In this document: positions 44,713 to 54,369 of the stretch, piece by piece
Numbering within the stretch: position 1 is the stretch's first letter
How the letters are laid out: each line of letters opens with the position of its first letter
Source of the DNA: Wenyingzhuangia marina
Lineage (GTDB): Bacteria; Bacteroidota; Bacteroidia; Flavobacteriales; Flavobacteriaceae
Direction: 5' to 3'
DNA: 64,000 bases
NCBI RefSeq assembly: GCF_900130035.1
Contig: NZ_FQXQ01000001.1
Location: forward strand, 248,001-312,000
Made by a program: the position numbers and the translations under genes
The notes under the pieces: model-generated
The model's database searches: none
What the model saw: the letters and a program-made list of their open reading frames with translations, nothing else
What the model was told of the DNA's origin: nothing

Positions 44713-45690
44713 ATGAGAGAGATTGCATTTATCAAACAAAATAAGGAAAAATGGTTGCAGTTTGAAAGCGCAATCAAAGAAAAAAACATATCGCATCCAG
44801 AAGAGTTATCAAAACTTTATTTACACTTAATTAACGACTTGGCTTTTGCGCAAACTTACTACAAAAAAAGCAAGTTGGTAGTGTACTTAAATCACTTAAC
44901 TATTCTAGCATTTCAAAAAATTTACAAGTCTAAAAAGGAAGACAAAAACAGAGTTTTACAGTTTTTTTTATTAGATGTTCCCTTGCTTTTTTATACTTAT
45001 AAAAAATACATTTACTATGCATTTATCATTTTTGGACTTTCAGTGGGAATAGGTTTACTATCTGCTATTTATGATGACAGCTTTGTTAGACTTATTTTGT
45101 CTGATGGATATGTCAACCAAACTCTGGAAAACATCAAAGAAGGAAACCCTACAGCCGTTTATAAATCGGGGACTAACTGGGGAAGTTTTATAGGGATTAC
45201 TTTTAACAATTTATACGTGGGCTTAAAAGCATTTGTCTTTGGAATTACGGGTGGTATTGGTACTGCTTATGTAATGTTGTATAACGGTATAATGCTAGGA
45301 TCTTTTCAATACTTTTTTGCCAAACACGGAGTTTTATTACAAAGTGTTAAAGGAATTTGGATTCACGGTGCCATGGAAATTTTTGCGATAGTAATGGAAG
45401 GAGCTATTGGATTGATGTTGGGGGCCAGTATTATTTTCCCTAAAACTTTTAAAAGATTAGATTCTTTTAAAAGAGGAATGAGAGATGGAATTAAAATGAT
45501 GATTGCCACTTTTCCTTTTACCATTGCTGCCGGATTTTTAGAAGGATTTGTTTCAAGATACGGAAATGATATGCCAACAGCTCTTGCCTTTTTTATCATA
45601 CTAAGTACATTGAGTCTGATTTCCTATTATTTTTTAATTTATCCGCATAAAGTGGTGGCTAAAATAACTTCTGATTCTTCTTTGGTATGA
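44713..45690 (+). CDS. Stage II sporulation protein M (SpoIIM)-like membrane protein
   Basis: 325 aa. About 95 soluble residues, then a membrane domain of five or more helices with FNNLYVGLKAFVFGITGGIGTAYVMLYNGIMLG and WIHGAMEIFAIVMEGAIGLMLG, diagnostic of SpoIIM/DUF95. These organisms do not sporulate; in them the gene belongs to an envelope-associated block with MoxR/DUF58 genes. It overlaps the next gene by four bases (ATGA). Confidence 0.9.
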   Translation: MREIAFIKQNKEKWLQFESAIKEKNISHPEELSKLYLHLINDLAFAQTYYKKSKLVVYLNHLTILAFQKIYKSKKEDKNRVLQFFLLDVPLLFYTYKKYIYYAFIIFGLSVGIGLLSAIYDDSFVRLILSDGYVNQTLENIKEGNPTAVYKSGTNWGSFIGITFNNLYVGLKAFVFGITGGIGTAYVMLYNGIMLGSFQYFFAKHGVLLQSVKGIWIHGAMEIFAIVMEGAIGLMLGASIIFPKTFKRLDSFKRGMRDGIKMMIATFPFTIAAGFLEGFVSRYGNDMPTALAFFIILSTLSLISYYFLIYPHKVVAKITSDSSLV

Positions 45691-46388
45691 TAGCAAAAAA
45701 CTTAAAAAACATTTTTGCGATTGCAATGTTACTCCTCTGTAATATACTGTTGGCTGCGAATGATACCATTCAGAAAGCACAAAGAGCTATTCCCGAAAAT
45801 TTTAAAGAAGCATATACTTCTAAAGATTACGTATACAATAGTGATCCTACTTTTATGGAATCTTTTAAATTATGGTTAAATCAATTAATCTATAATTTTT
45901 TTAAAAACTTTGGTATTACTAACAAAGGTATTTATTACACCAAACTTGGCTTTTATGCTCTAATTGCGGGTGCTGCTATTTATATTATTGCTAGGATGTT
46001 TTTTTATAAAGAAGGAGCATGGATTTTTAGAAAAAACAAATCACAAAACAATTTAACCTACCAAAACGAAGTAGAGATTATTGAAATGGCCAATTTTGAA
46101 GAGTTGATAAAAAAAGCTACTCAACAAGAAGATTATCGTTTGGCAGTGAAATATGGATATTTTTGGGTGCTTCAAAAATTTGCAGAAAAAGAAATTATTG
46201 AATTGAGTAATCTAAAAACAAATGCCGATTATCAATTAGAAACAGAAGACACGCCTTACCACAAAACATTTAAAAGCATTTCTTATTACTACAATTACAT
46301 TTGGTATGGGGAATTTATCATAGACAAAACGGCTTATGATAAAGTAGAAACTATTTATAAAGAACTATTAAACAACATCAAATCATGA
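45687..46388 (+). CDS. DUF4129 domain-containing protein
   Basis: 233 aa. Signal peptide or signal anchor at 1-24 (ending LLAAND), a periplasmic stretch, one transmembrane helix near 85-108 (YTKLGFYALIAGAAIYIIARMFF) and a cytoplasmic domain with FEELIKKATQQEDYRLAVKYGYFWVLQKF, typical of DUF4129. Four-base overlaps with both neighbours indicate a tightly coupled operon. DUF4129 occurs next to transglutaminase-like and DUF58/MoxR genes; function unknown. Confidence 0.85.
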   Translation: MIAKNLKNIFAIAMLLLCNILLAANDTIQKAQRAIPENFKEAYTSKDYVYNSDPTFMESFKLWLNQLIYNFFKNFGITNKGIYYTKLGFYALIAGAAIYIIARMFFYKEGAWIFRKNKSQNNLTYQNEVEIIEMANFEELIKKATQQEDYRLAVKYGYFWVLQKFAEKEIIELSNLKTNADYQLETEDTPYHKTFKSISYYYNYIWYGEFIIDKTAYDKVETIYKELLNNIKS

Positions 46389-47662
46389 AAAAGAAAGGAT
46401 TTATTATTCTTGGGATTGTAATTGTTGTAGTTATAGCTATTATTGATAGTATTACGCCCAAAAAAGTAGTTTGGACTCCTACTTATAACGAAAAAGAAAC
46501 CAGTCCTTTTGATTTAAAAATATTTCACGATCAACTAAATGATATTTTTAAAGAGGAAAAAATCACAACCATCAAAAATACTTTTTACGAGTATTATCAG
46601 GAAAAACCTTTTATGGGGTTAACCGCTAACAGTACTTATATTAATATTGATGAACAATACCAACCTGACCCTAGTTCAGAAGAAAACTTGTTAGAATTTA
46701 TTGGGAAAGGTAACATTGCTTTTATTAGTGCTAATAATTTTTCGACATCCCTTTTAGACAGTTTAAAACTCAATAACACCATTAAAAATCAATCTTTGCT
46801 AAATGTTGATCGTTTAAAACTCTCTTTAAAAAATAGTGCCGATGTTTTAAACTATAAAACCAAATTTAAATTTCAACAGTTTTATTTTAAAGACAGCACT
46901 AACTATAAAGCTTTGGGAATGGTCTCTTTTAAAGAAAATGACAGCATTACTATTCGTAAAAACAATTTCATCGAAGTAAAATATAAAAGAGGTTTATTTT
47001 ATTTACATACCCAACCCGAAATTTTCACCAATTATTATTTATTAAAAGCAAATAATACAAAATACATCAATCAACTATTATCTAGCATTCCTAGTAAAAT
47101 ATCTAGCGATTTAGATGTCTATAAAACAAAAGATTTTGTACCTGTTCAACCAATCAAAAGCACCGTTTATTTTGAAAGTAATTTTAAATCAGATGATGCG
47201 CTTACCAATTCTCCTTTAAGATTTATCAAAAGTCAAAAGGAATTATATGCTGCTTGGATTCTTTTAATCATCGCCATAGGGATCTTCTTGCTAATTAACG
47301 CCAAAAGAAAACAAAGAATTATTCCTATCATTCCAAAGGTGAGAAATACCAGTATAGATTTTGTAGAAACTATTGCCATTCTTTATGAAGAGGCTGATAA
47401 TTTTCAACCTATCATCCATCATAAAATCAATATTTTTTACAAAAACATCAGGAATGCCTATAATATTGTAACAGACAATACCAATCCAAAATTGGTTGCT
47501 CAATTGAGTTTAAAATCGGGATATGATCTTAAGAAAACAAAAGAATTGATTCGTTTTGTAAATGCTCTTAAAGTCAGAGAAACCTCCTCAATTACCCTTT
47601 TAAAAAAGCTAAATAAAGAAATAGAAGATTTTAATAAAAATACAAACACATGGAAGAATTAG
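46385..47662 (+). CDS. DUF4350 domain-containing protein
   Basis: 425 aa. Signal anchor at 4-23, an extracytoplasmic domain with PTYNEKETSPFDLKIFHDQL and ENLLEFIGKGNIAFISANNFS (the GATase-like DUF4350 fold), a transmembrane helix near 292-310 (YAAWILLIIAIGIFLLINAKRKQR) and a cytoplasmic tail. It overlaps DUF4129 by four bases and the MoxR gene by 13 bases. Function unknown; the context suggests assembly of a MoxR-dependent envelope complex. Confidence 0.85.
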   Translation: MKKKGFIILGIVIVVVIAIIDSITPKKVVWTPTYNEKETSPFDLKIFHDQLNDIFKEEKITTIKNTFYEYYQEKPFMGLTANSTYINIDEQYQPDPSSEENLLEFIGKGNIAFISANNFSTSLLDSLKLNNTIKNQSLLNVDRLKLSLKNSADVLNYKTKFKFQQFYFKDSTNYKALGMVSFKENDSITIRKNNFIEVKYKRGLFYLHTQPEIFTNYYLLKANNTKYINQLLSSIPSKISSDLDVYKTKDFVPVQPIKSTVYFESNFKSDDALTNSPLRFIKSQKELYAAWILLIIAIGIFLLINAKRKQRIIPIIPKVRNTSIDFVETIAILYEEADNFQPIIHHKINIFYKNIRNAYNIVTDNTNPKLVAQLSLKSGYDLKKTKELIRFVNALKVRETSSITLLKKLNKEIEDFNKNTNTWKN

Positions 47663-48624
47663 AGTTTACAAACCGTATAGATTTAACCGAGTTGCACGAA
47701 GGAATTAACACCATAAAACAAGAGATATCTAAAGTAATTGTTGGACAAAAGAACATGGTTAATTTATTATTAACCGCTTTGTTGTGCGAAGGTCATGTGT
47801 TGATAGAAGGGGTTCCGGGTGTTGCCAAAACGGTGACTGCAAAATTATTGGCCAAGACTTTATCTATTGGTTACCAAAGAATTCAGTTCACCCCAGATTT
47901 AATGCCATCGGATGTATTGGGAACTTCTATTTTTGATTTAAAAAAATCAGAATTTGAGTTTAAAAAAGGGCCTATTTTCTCTAATCTTATTTTAATTGAT
48001 GAGATTAACAGAGCACCTGCCAAAACCCAAGCTGCTTTGTTTGAGGTGATGGAAGAACAACAAATTACCATTGATGGACATCAGTTTAGTTTAGATTCTC
48101 CCTACATGGTCGTAGCGACTCAAAACCCAGTAGATCAAGAAGGAACTTATAGATTACCCGAAGCGCAATTAGACCGTTTTCTATTTAAAATTACTGTGGA
48201 TTATCCAAATTTAATGGACGAGGTAGAAATCATCAACAGAGAACATTTGGCTACACAACCTAAATTAGATTTTGTAACAGCAAGCATTACCAAAGAACAA
48301 ATATTGGCTTATCAGCAATTGACTAAACAAGTAATTGTTGAGCCTAATTTAATTAAATACATTGCAGATATTGTAGTGAGTACTCGTAGCAATTCGTTTT
48401 TATATTTAGGAGCTTCACCAAGAGCTTCTATCGCTTTATTAAAAGCATCAAAAGCGTTTGCAGCCATTAACGGAAGAGACTTTGTTACGCCAGAAGATAT
48501 TAAGCAAGTAGCCATTCCTGTGCTACAACACAGAGTAATTGTAACGCCTGAAAGAGAAATGGAAGGAATTACAGCAGCACAAATTATTAACGACAGTATT
48601 CAATCTACAGAAATTCCTAGTTAA
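47650..48624 (+). CDS. MoxR family AAA+ ATPase
   Basis: 324 aa. Walker A GVPGVAKT near 54-61, Walker B LILIDEINRAPAKTQ, sensor 1 ATQNPVDQEGTY and the arginine-finger region LPEAQLDRFLFK. MoxR ATPases act as chaperones that insert cofactors or mature complexes, and are nearly always paired with DUF58/VWA proteins, as here (the DUF58 gene starts four bases later). Confidence 0.96.
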   Translation: MEELEFTNRIDLTELHEGINTIKQEISKVIVGQKNMVNLLLTALLCEGHVLIEGVPGVAKTVTAKLLAKTLSIGYQRIQFTPDLMPSDVLGTSIFDLKKSEFEFKKGPIFSNLILIDEINRAPAKTQAALFEVMEEQQITIDGHQFSLDSPYMVVATQNPVDQEGTYRLPEAQLDRFLFKITVDYPNLMDEVEIINREHLATQPKLDFVTASITKEQILAYQQLTKQVIVEPNLIKYIADIVVSTRSNSFLYLGASPRASIALLKASKAFAAINGRDFVTPEDIKQVAIPVLQHRVIVTPEREMEGITAAQIINDSIQSTEIPS

Positions 48625-48628
48625 GAAT

Positions 48629-49990
48629 ATGTCAGAAACAAACATCTTCACTCCTTTTAAAAAAGCTTACCAAAGTATCTACATCAACAATTTGTTTTTT
48701 TACATTTTGTTTGCACACATATTTTTGTTTGTCTTAAGCTTTTTTATCAAAGAATTATTTGTGCTTGGTTTGTTGTTAACCGCAATTTTTACTTGTATTT
48801 TTTGTTTTGATCTTTTTGTGGTATTTAGACTTAAAAACGGAATTGAATCTACTAGAATTTTACCCGAAAAATTATCTAACGGAGACCATAATGATATTAC
48901 TTTAGAAGTTAAAAACAATTATCCTTTAGAAGTTTTTATAGAAATTATTGATGAAATTCCAAGTCAATTTCAAATCAGAGATTTTAGTATCAAAGCCAAA
49001 CTAAAAGCACAAAACGTTAAAATATTCCCGTATCAATTAAAACCTGCAGAAAGAGGAGAGTATCATTTTGGAAGCACCAATATCTACGTTCATTCAATTT
49101 TAAATCTTGTGACCAAAAGATATATTTTAGGAGATGATAAAATGGTAAAAACCTATCCATCTTTCTTAAAACTAAAACAGTTTGATTTAAAAACCATCAA
49201 TAGTATGACCTCGGCTTACGGGGTAAAAAGAGTCCGTAGAATTGGAAATTCTTTTGAGTTTGAACAAATTAAAGAGTACGTTCAAGGAGATAATATTAGA
49301 GACATTAACTGGAAAGCCACTGCTAAGAAAAACCAATTGATGGTAAATCAATTTGTAGATGAAAAGGCTCAAAATGTTTATATGCTAATTGATAGAGGAA
49401 GAACCATGAAAATGCCTTTTGATGGATTAAGCTTGTTAGATTATGCCATCAATGCTTCTTTAATTGTGAGTAATGTGGTCATTCAAAAACAAGACAAAGT
49501 AGGTTTGTTTTCTTTTTCAAAAAACGTGAATGACTATGTGGCTGCCGAAAGAAGAAATCACCAAATGGGTATGATTCTTGAATCTCTTTACAATGTAAAA
49601 ACAAATTTTGAGGAAACCGATTTTGGCGTTTTGTACAGTGCAGTAAAACACAACATCAAACAAAGAAGTTTACTATTATTATACACTAATTTTGACAGCA
49701 TGGATGCGCTTGAAAGACAAATGAATTATCTTAGAGCCATCAATAAAAATCATTTGCTAATTGTCATCTTTTTTAAGAATAGTGAAATTGTAGAACTAGC
49801 CAACAAAAGCACCCATTCTGAACAAGAAATCATTAAAAAAACGGTTGCAGAAAAATTTATTTACGACAAAGAACAAATGGTTTTAGAATTAAGCAAATAC
49901 GGAGTCAATTCTATTTTAACCACTCCAAAAAACTTAACCATAGATGCCATTAATAAGTATATAGAAATAAAATCAAAAGGTTTAATATAA
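48629..49990 (+). CDS. DUF58 domain-containing protein
   Basis: 453 aa. Two hydrophobic helices at about 20-65 anchor it in the membrane. The DUF58 core is GDNIRDINWKATAKKNQLMVNQF (about 225-247), followed by a von Willebrand A-like domain with VYMLIDRGRTMKMP, a degenerate MIDAS (DxGxS replaced by DRGRT). Partner of the MoxR ATPase; together they probably mature or regulate an envelope complex. It ends the operon. Confidence 0.94.
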   Translation: MSETNIFTPFKKAYQSIYINNLFFYILFAHIFLFVLSFFIKELFVLGLLLTAIFTCIFCFDLFVVFRLKNGIESTRILPEKLSNGDHNDITLEVKNNYPLEVFIEIIDEIPSQFQIRDFSIKAKLKAQNVKIFPYQLKPAERGEYHFGSTNIYVHSILNLVTKRYILGDDKMVKTYPSFLKLKQFDLKTINSMTSAYGVKRVRRIGNSFEFEQIKEYVQGDNIRDINWKATAKKNQLMVNQFVDEKAQNVYMLIDRGRTMKMPFDGLSLLDYAINASLIVSNVVIQKQDKVGLFSFSKNVNDYVAAERRNHQMGMILESLYNVKTNFEETDFGVLYSAVKHNIKQRSLLLLYTNFDSMDALERQMNYLRAINKNHLLIVIFFKNSEIVELANKSTHSEQEIIKKTVAEKFIYDKEQMVLELSKYGVNSILTTPKNLTIDAINKYIEIKSKGLI

Positions 49991-49992
49991 AA

Positions 49993-50022
49993 AAGTCCCA
50001 TCATAAAAAGATGGGACTTATA
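49993..50022. terminator. Intrinsic terminator
   Basis: AAGTCCCATC / GATGGGACTT with a 7-base loop; A-run on the left, TATATTTTT on the right. It separates the convergent DUF58 and beta-barrel genes. Confidence 0.82.
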
Positions 50023-50026
50023 TTTT

Positions 50027-50923
50027 TCAATTTAATTCAAATCTTAATCCTGCAGAAATATTAACTCTATGCAGACTTTGAATATTATCTTCATTTAACT
50101 CAACAACTGTAGTCTCTCCATTTTCTTCAACTTCTAACTCTCTTATATTCCCCGTTAAATAAGAAAGTTCTATGCTAAGTAAAATATTTTTATTTAACTT
50201 ATAATTATATCCAAAGTCATAATTGACACCCAACGTCTCTCCTTTTGAATTTATAAATCTAGTTCCTGCTTGTTCTTTATTTTTATAGTTTACATAACCC
50301 AAACCAAGGCCCATAAATAGTTGATGTTTTTCTTTATCACCAAATTTAAACCTATTAGCAAAAGACAAACCAAGATAATTAACATAAATATCATTTTTTA
50401 AACCGACCTCTTGTACATTAGGATTATCATTAAATGTAGTAATAATATTTTCTTCTGCATTGCTACTAAAAAAACTGCTGTGCTTTAACCCTAAACCAAT
50501 TGACTCACTCAAGAAATAATGAAAATCTGTGGTAAAATTTATTCCTGATTTAAGTGCCATATAGTGATCTCTTACGACCTTATCATAATCATTAGAAACT
50601 CTTCCAATCATGTAACCATAGCCCGCTTGAATTCCGAAACTGAATGGAGTATAATCTTTTTTAGTTTTTTTTATATATTCTTCGGGAATGTCTGAGGTTT
50701 TATAAAAACCTTTTTTTAACTCTTTAATATCGTATTTGGGCAACAATGTACTTCTTACCTCACCATCTTTAACAAATCGGAAATAAGTAAATTCCTTTTT
50801 AGTTTTTGTGATTTGTGCATTGATAGAATCATTCTTTTTGGTTACAATTAAATCTTGAGCAGACACATTTGTAAAGCCTATTATACAAATTATCAACAAA
50901 CCGTTCATCAATCTCTTCTTCAT
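50027..50923 (-). CDS. Uncharacterised outer-membrane beta-barrel protein
   Basis: 298 aa from ATG 50923, one base after the stop of the lipoprotein gene; the frame stays open to 50974 but lies within that gene. Signal peptide 1-23 (LIICIIGFTNVSAQ). Residues 24-85 form a small domain (DLIVTKKNDSINAQITKTKK, repeated KK-rich strands) seen in Bacteroidota proteins that couple a short periplasmic domain to a barrel. The rest shows barrel strands (FSFGIQAGYGYMIG, LFMGLGLGYVNY, LSIELSYLTGN) and ends in SAGLRFELN. Function unknown. Cotranscribed with the lipoprotein. Confidence 0.78.
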   Translation of the reverse strand: MKKRLMNGLLIICIIGFTNVSAQDLIVTKKNDSINAQITKTKKEFTYFRFVKDGEVRSTLLPKYDIKELKKGFYKTSDIPEEYIKKTKKDYTPFSFGIQAGYGYMIGRVSNDYDKVVRDHYMALKSGINFTTDFHYFLSESIGLGLKHSSFFSSNAEENIITTFNDNPNVQEVGLKNDIYVNYLGLSFANRFKFGDKEKHQLFMGLGLGYVNYKNKEQAGTRFINSKGETLGVNYDFGYNYKLNKNILLSIELSYLTGNIRELEVEENGETTVVELNEDNIQSLHRVNISAGLRFELN

Positions 50924-50924
50924 A

Positions 50925-51665
50925 TTAATCTTTTTTAGTCTCATCGTGTTTAGCTTCAAAAGATTCAAACTCACTTATTCCTGTTTTATAATCAACAAAC
51001 TCCATATCAGGCCTACCTACAAAAGCTCCAACTTTAACAGAACATCTTAAAAAATAATGTTTACCAAATTCAACATCAATAGGCAATTCCTCTTTAGATT
51101 CTGTCTTTGCCCATATAGTATTTAAACCTTCTTTTGTGATTTTAATAGTATTCTTATAATTATTTTTTACTCTACAAATAGTAGAATCCCCTAACTTTAA
51201 ATTATAAGATACCAAAGCACCAGTTCCTTTATATCTATAAATATGTAATAAAGCATAATCTACTCCTTCTAAAACAGGTTCTTTAACTTCTTTATTAGCT
51301 ATTTTACTGATATCTTCTGTATGATAAAGTTTAATTTTTAAACGATGACATGAACTTCCAAAAGCTGATGGAAATTTATGCTCAGTAATTTTAATGATAT
51401 TTGCTCCTACTTTTCTAGCTTCTAGCTTCGCTTTTTCCAACATCGTCTCATAATTACATTTAGTCGTAAAACCTGAATCTCCCATGGAAACTTCACCTAT
51501 TTCTCTCAGTCCATCAGGTACAACCTGTTTTTCTGTAAAAACCAATATTTTAGCATCATAAGAAAGAGCAGATTGATTTGATATTATATCTGTTCTTATT
51601 TTTGGACTACAAGCCATTAAAACTCCTAGGCAAGCAATCAGCAAACATTTGTAAATCTTTTTCAT
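50925..51665 (-). CDS. Lipoprotein, DUF2846-like
   Basis: 246 aa. Lipobox LMAC at about 16-19 predicts a lipid-modified Cys. The first half includes an alpha/beta region (YETMLEKAKLEARKVGANIIKITEHK), typical of small heavy-metal-like or DUF4156-like folds. The second half (ALLHIYRYKGTGALVSYNLKLG ... GKHYFLRC) resembles DUF2846, a beta-sandwich often found in lipoproteins. The DUF2846 call is tentative. It sits one base upstream of the beta-barrel gene, so the two probably work together at the outer membrane. Confidence 0.72.
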   Translation of the reverse strand: MKKIYKCLLIACLGVLMACSPKIRTDIISNQSALSYDAKILVFTEKQVVPDGLREIGEVSMGDSGFTTKCNYETMLEKAKLEARKVGANIIKITEHKFPSAFGSSCHRLKIKLYHTEDISKIANKEVKEPVLEGVDYALLHIYRYKGTGALVSYNLKLGDSTICRVKNNYKNTIKITKEGLNTIWAKTESKEELPIDVEFGKHYFLRCSVKVGAFVGRPDMEFVDYKTGISEFESFEAKHDETKKD

Positions 51666-51739
51666 CTTTAAATCATATAATTTTTACACAAAAAAACATA
51701 TTTAAATTCAATTTATTCACTATTCCATCTTAAAAAGTA

Positions 51740-51768
51740 TTGCCTCCCAAAGTTTTCTATTAATTTTG
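51740..51768 (+). promoter_or_regulatory. Promoter of the M3 peptidase gene
   Basis: -33 TTG at 51740-51742, an 18-base spacer and -7 TAATTTTG at 51761-51768. Predicted start about 20 bases before the ATG at 51795. Confidence 0.7.
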
Positions 51769-51794
51769 TTGGAACTAATATATTTAGAAAAAAC

Positions 51795-53840
51795 ATGAAT
51801 CCTTTATTACAAGAATTTAACACTCCATATAACACTGCTCCTTTTGAACAAATTAAAAACGAGCATTACCAACCTGCGTTTGAACAAGCTATTAAAGAAG
51901 CTAGACAAGAAATTGATGATATTACCAACAATACAGAAGCTCCAACATTTGAAAACACTATTAAAACTTTAGATTTTTCTGGACATAAATTAAGTAGAAT
52001 TTCTTCTATTTTCTTCAATTTAAATTCAGCAGAAACCAATGATGAAATGCAAAAAATTGCACAAGAAGTTTCTCCTGTTTTAACTGCTTTTTCTAACGAT
52101 GTAAGTTTAAATGAGGAATTATTTAAACGTGTAAAAGAAGTTTACAACCAACGTGAATCTTTAGATTTAACGGCTGAAGAATTGATGTTGCTTGAAAAAA
52201 AATACAAAGGTTTTTCTCGTAACGGAGCCAATTTAAGTGATGACAAAAAAGAAGAACTAAGAAAAATTGATACGGAGTTATCAAAACTATCTTTAACTTT
52301 TGGAGAAAATGTTTTGGCTGAAACTCAAAATTATGAGTTACATATAACCAATGAAAAAGATTTGAGCGGATTACCAGAAGGTACTATTGAAGATGCTGCA
52401 CAAACCGCAAAAGAAAAAAACAAAGAAGGTTGGGTTTTTACCTTAGATTTCCCTAGCTACATTCCGTTTTTAACCTATGCAGACAATAGAGAACTGCGTA
52501 AAGAAATGGCAATTGCTGCAGGTAAAAAAGGATTTCAAGACAACAAAAACAACAACGAAGAAATTGTTTTAAGAATTGTTCAACTACGTGCCAAACGTGC
52601 TCAATTATTAGGTTATAAAACCCACGCACATTTTGTATTGGAAGAACGCATGGCAGAGTCTGCTGATAAAGTAACAGAATTCTTAGAAGATTTTGTTCAA
52701 AAGGCAAAACCTAAAGCAACAGAGCAATTTAACCAACTAAAAGAATTTGCTCGCAAAAAAGATGGAATCACCGAATTACAAAAATGGGATGGTGCTTATT
52801 ATAGCGAAAAGCTAAAACAAGAATTGTTCGATTTTGATGAGGAAATTCTAAAACCTTATTTTCAATTAGAAAACGTCATCAACGGTTCTTTTGAAATTGC
52901 CAAACGTTTATACGATTTGCATTTTGAAGAAGTAAACAATATTGAAAAATATCACAAAGACGTTAAAACATACAAAGTGACCAACGGAAATGGTGATTTT
53001 ATTGCTGTGTATTACGCCGATTTTCATCCTAGACCAGGAAAAAGAAATGGAGCTTGGAAAACAGGATATAAAAGTCAATGGATTTTAGAGGGTGAGAATT
53101 CTAGACCTCATATTTCTATTGTTTGTAACTTTACCAAACCTACCGCTACCAAACCGAGTTTGTTAACGTTTAACGAGGTTACTACTTTGTTTCATGAATT
53201 TGGACATGCTTTACATGGAATGTTAGCCAACACAACTTTCCCTAGTTTATCGGGAACTTCGGTTTCTTGGGATTTTGTGGAGTTACCTAGTCAAGTAATG
53301 GAAAACTGGTGTTTTGAACAAGAGGCTTTAGAGCTGTTTGCGAAACATTATAAAACTGGTGAAGTCATTCCAAATGAATTGATTCAGAAAATTAAAAAAG
53401 CTTCTAACTTTTTAGAAGGTCTTCAAACATTAAGACAGTTAAGTTTCGGAATTCTAGACATGGCTTGGCACAGCCTTGGGCTGTTTAATAATGACAGCAA
53501 CAATGTAATAAAAAGCGTAAAGGAATTTGAAACGGAAGCTTTTAAAAGTACTCAATTGTATCCTGACGTTTCAGAAAATTGCATGAGTACAGCTTTCTCT
53601 CACATTTTCCAAGGTGGATATTCTGCTGGATATTATTCGTACAAATGGGCAGAAGTCTTAGATGCAGATGCGTTTGAATATTTTAAAGAAACTGGAATCT
53701 TTAACAAAGAAACCGCAGCAAAATTTAAAGACTTTGTGCTAAGCCAAGGAGGAACTCAAAAACCTATGGAATTGTACAAAAAATTTAGAGGACATGAACC
53801 AACCCCTGATGCTTTATTAAAAAGAGCAGGATTGTTGTAA
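51795..53840 (+). CDS. M3 family zinc oligopeptidase (Dcp / oligopeptidase A-like)
   Basis: 681 aa. The zinc motif HEFGH is at 467-471 (TLFHEFGHALHGML), and the further Glu ligand falls in SQVMENWCFEQEAL about 25-30 residues later. The start MNPLLQEFNTPYNTAPFEQIKNEHYQPAF is typical of the Dcp/OpdA branch. No signal peptide, so it degrades short peptides in the cytoplasm. It has its own promoter and terminator. Dcp versus oligopeptidase A cannot be decided from sequence alone. Confidence 0.95.
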   Translation: MNPLLQEFNTPYNTAPFEQIKNEHYQPAFEQAIKEARQEIDDITNNTEAPTFENTIKTLDFSGHKLSRISSIFFNLNSAETNDEMQKIAQEVSPVLTAFSNDVSLNEELFKRVKEVYNQRESLDLTAEELMLLEKKYKGFSRNGANLSDDKKEELRKIDTELSKLSLTFGENVLAETQNYELHITNEKDLSGLPEGTIEDAAQTAKEKNKEGWVFTLDFPSYIPFLTYADNRELRKEMAIAAGKKGFQDNKNNNEEIVLRIVQLRAKRAQLLGYKTHAHFVLEERMAESADKVTEFLEDFVQKAKPKATEQFNQLKEFARKKDGITELQKWDGAYYSEKLKQELFDFDEEILKPYFQLENVINGSFEIAKRLYDLHFEEVNNIEKYHKDVKTYKVTNGNGDFIAVYYADFHPRPGKRNGAWKTGYKSQWILEGENSRPHISIVCNFTKPTATKPSLLTFNEVTTLFHEFGHALHGMLANTTFPSLSGTSVSWDFVELPSQVMENWCFEQEALELFAKHYKTGEVIPNELIQKIKKASNFLEGLQTLRQLSFGILDMAWHSLGLFNNDSNNVIKSVKEFETEAFKSTQLYPDVSENCMSTAFSHIFQGGYSAGYYSYKWAEVLDADAFEYFKETGIFNKETAAKFKDFVLSQGGTQKPMELYKKFRGHEPTPDALLKRAGLL

Positions 53841-53865
53841 ATTCATACAATTTTTCACTACTTAT

Positions 53866-53903
53866 AAAGAGCTGTTTATCAAATGTATATTCAGCTCTTT
53901 TTT
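53866..53903 (+). terminator. Intrinsic terminator of the M3 peptidase gene
   Basis: AAAGAGCTG / CAGCTCTTT with a 17-base loop and six T. Confidence 0.78.
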
Positions 53904-53928
53904 GTAAATTTAAGTAAACCTTGTTTCT

Positions 53929-54366
53929 ATGAAATCTCTTTTATTAAAAACTTTATTAACCTTTATAGTAGTTGGTTCTATGATTCATTGTAGTTCCTAT
54001 AAAAATAATGTTGTTGATAAAAACTTACATACAGAAACTGATACCATTAAAATTGTAAATGAAGAGGAAGAATATGAAGTGACTATTATAGATCCCGGAT
54101 TTAATTCGTGGCTAGCAGGAAGGGCTAGACCAAGAAACTATTATTCATTACAATATTTAGAAAACAAAAACTACATCTATGTGATAGAATGGAATATTAG
54201 AGCTAATAATCCTAGCAGATATTCTTCAGAATTATACGGCATGAGAATTGATTATGACCCTAATATTAAATATGGTTATGAAGTCAATTATTTACTCTAT
54301 AATTATTTTATTTATTTTCAACAAAAATATCATCAACGCTTAACGGGAGGCATTGTTCCTTGGTAA
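53929..54366 (+). CDS. Lipoprotein, DUF6146-like
   Basis: 145 aa. Lipobox SMIHC near 17-21 and a signal peptide before it. The body is dominated by the conserved block EYEVTIIDPGFNSWLAGRARPRNYYS, then YVIEWNIRA and YGYEVNYLLYNYFIYFQQKYHQRL, strongly conserved in Flavobacteriaceae (DUF6146 as best recalled). Function unknown. The CPBP protease gene starts three bases downstream. A TAAATTTA box at 53905-53912 may be its promoter. Confidence 0.75.
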   Translation: MKSLLLKTLLTFIVVGSMIHCSSYKNNVVDKNLHTETDTIKIVNEEEEYEVTIIDPGFNSWLAGRARPRNYYSLQYLENKNYIYVIEWNIRANNPSRYSSELYGMRIDYDPNIKYGYEVNYLLYNYFIYFQQKYHQRLTGGIVPW

Positions 54367-54369
54367 TTT

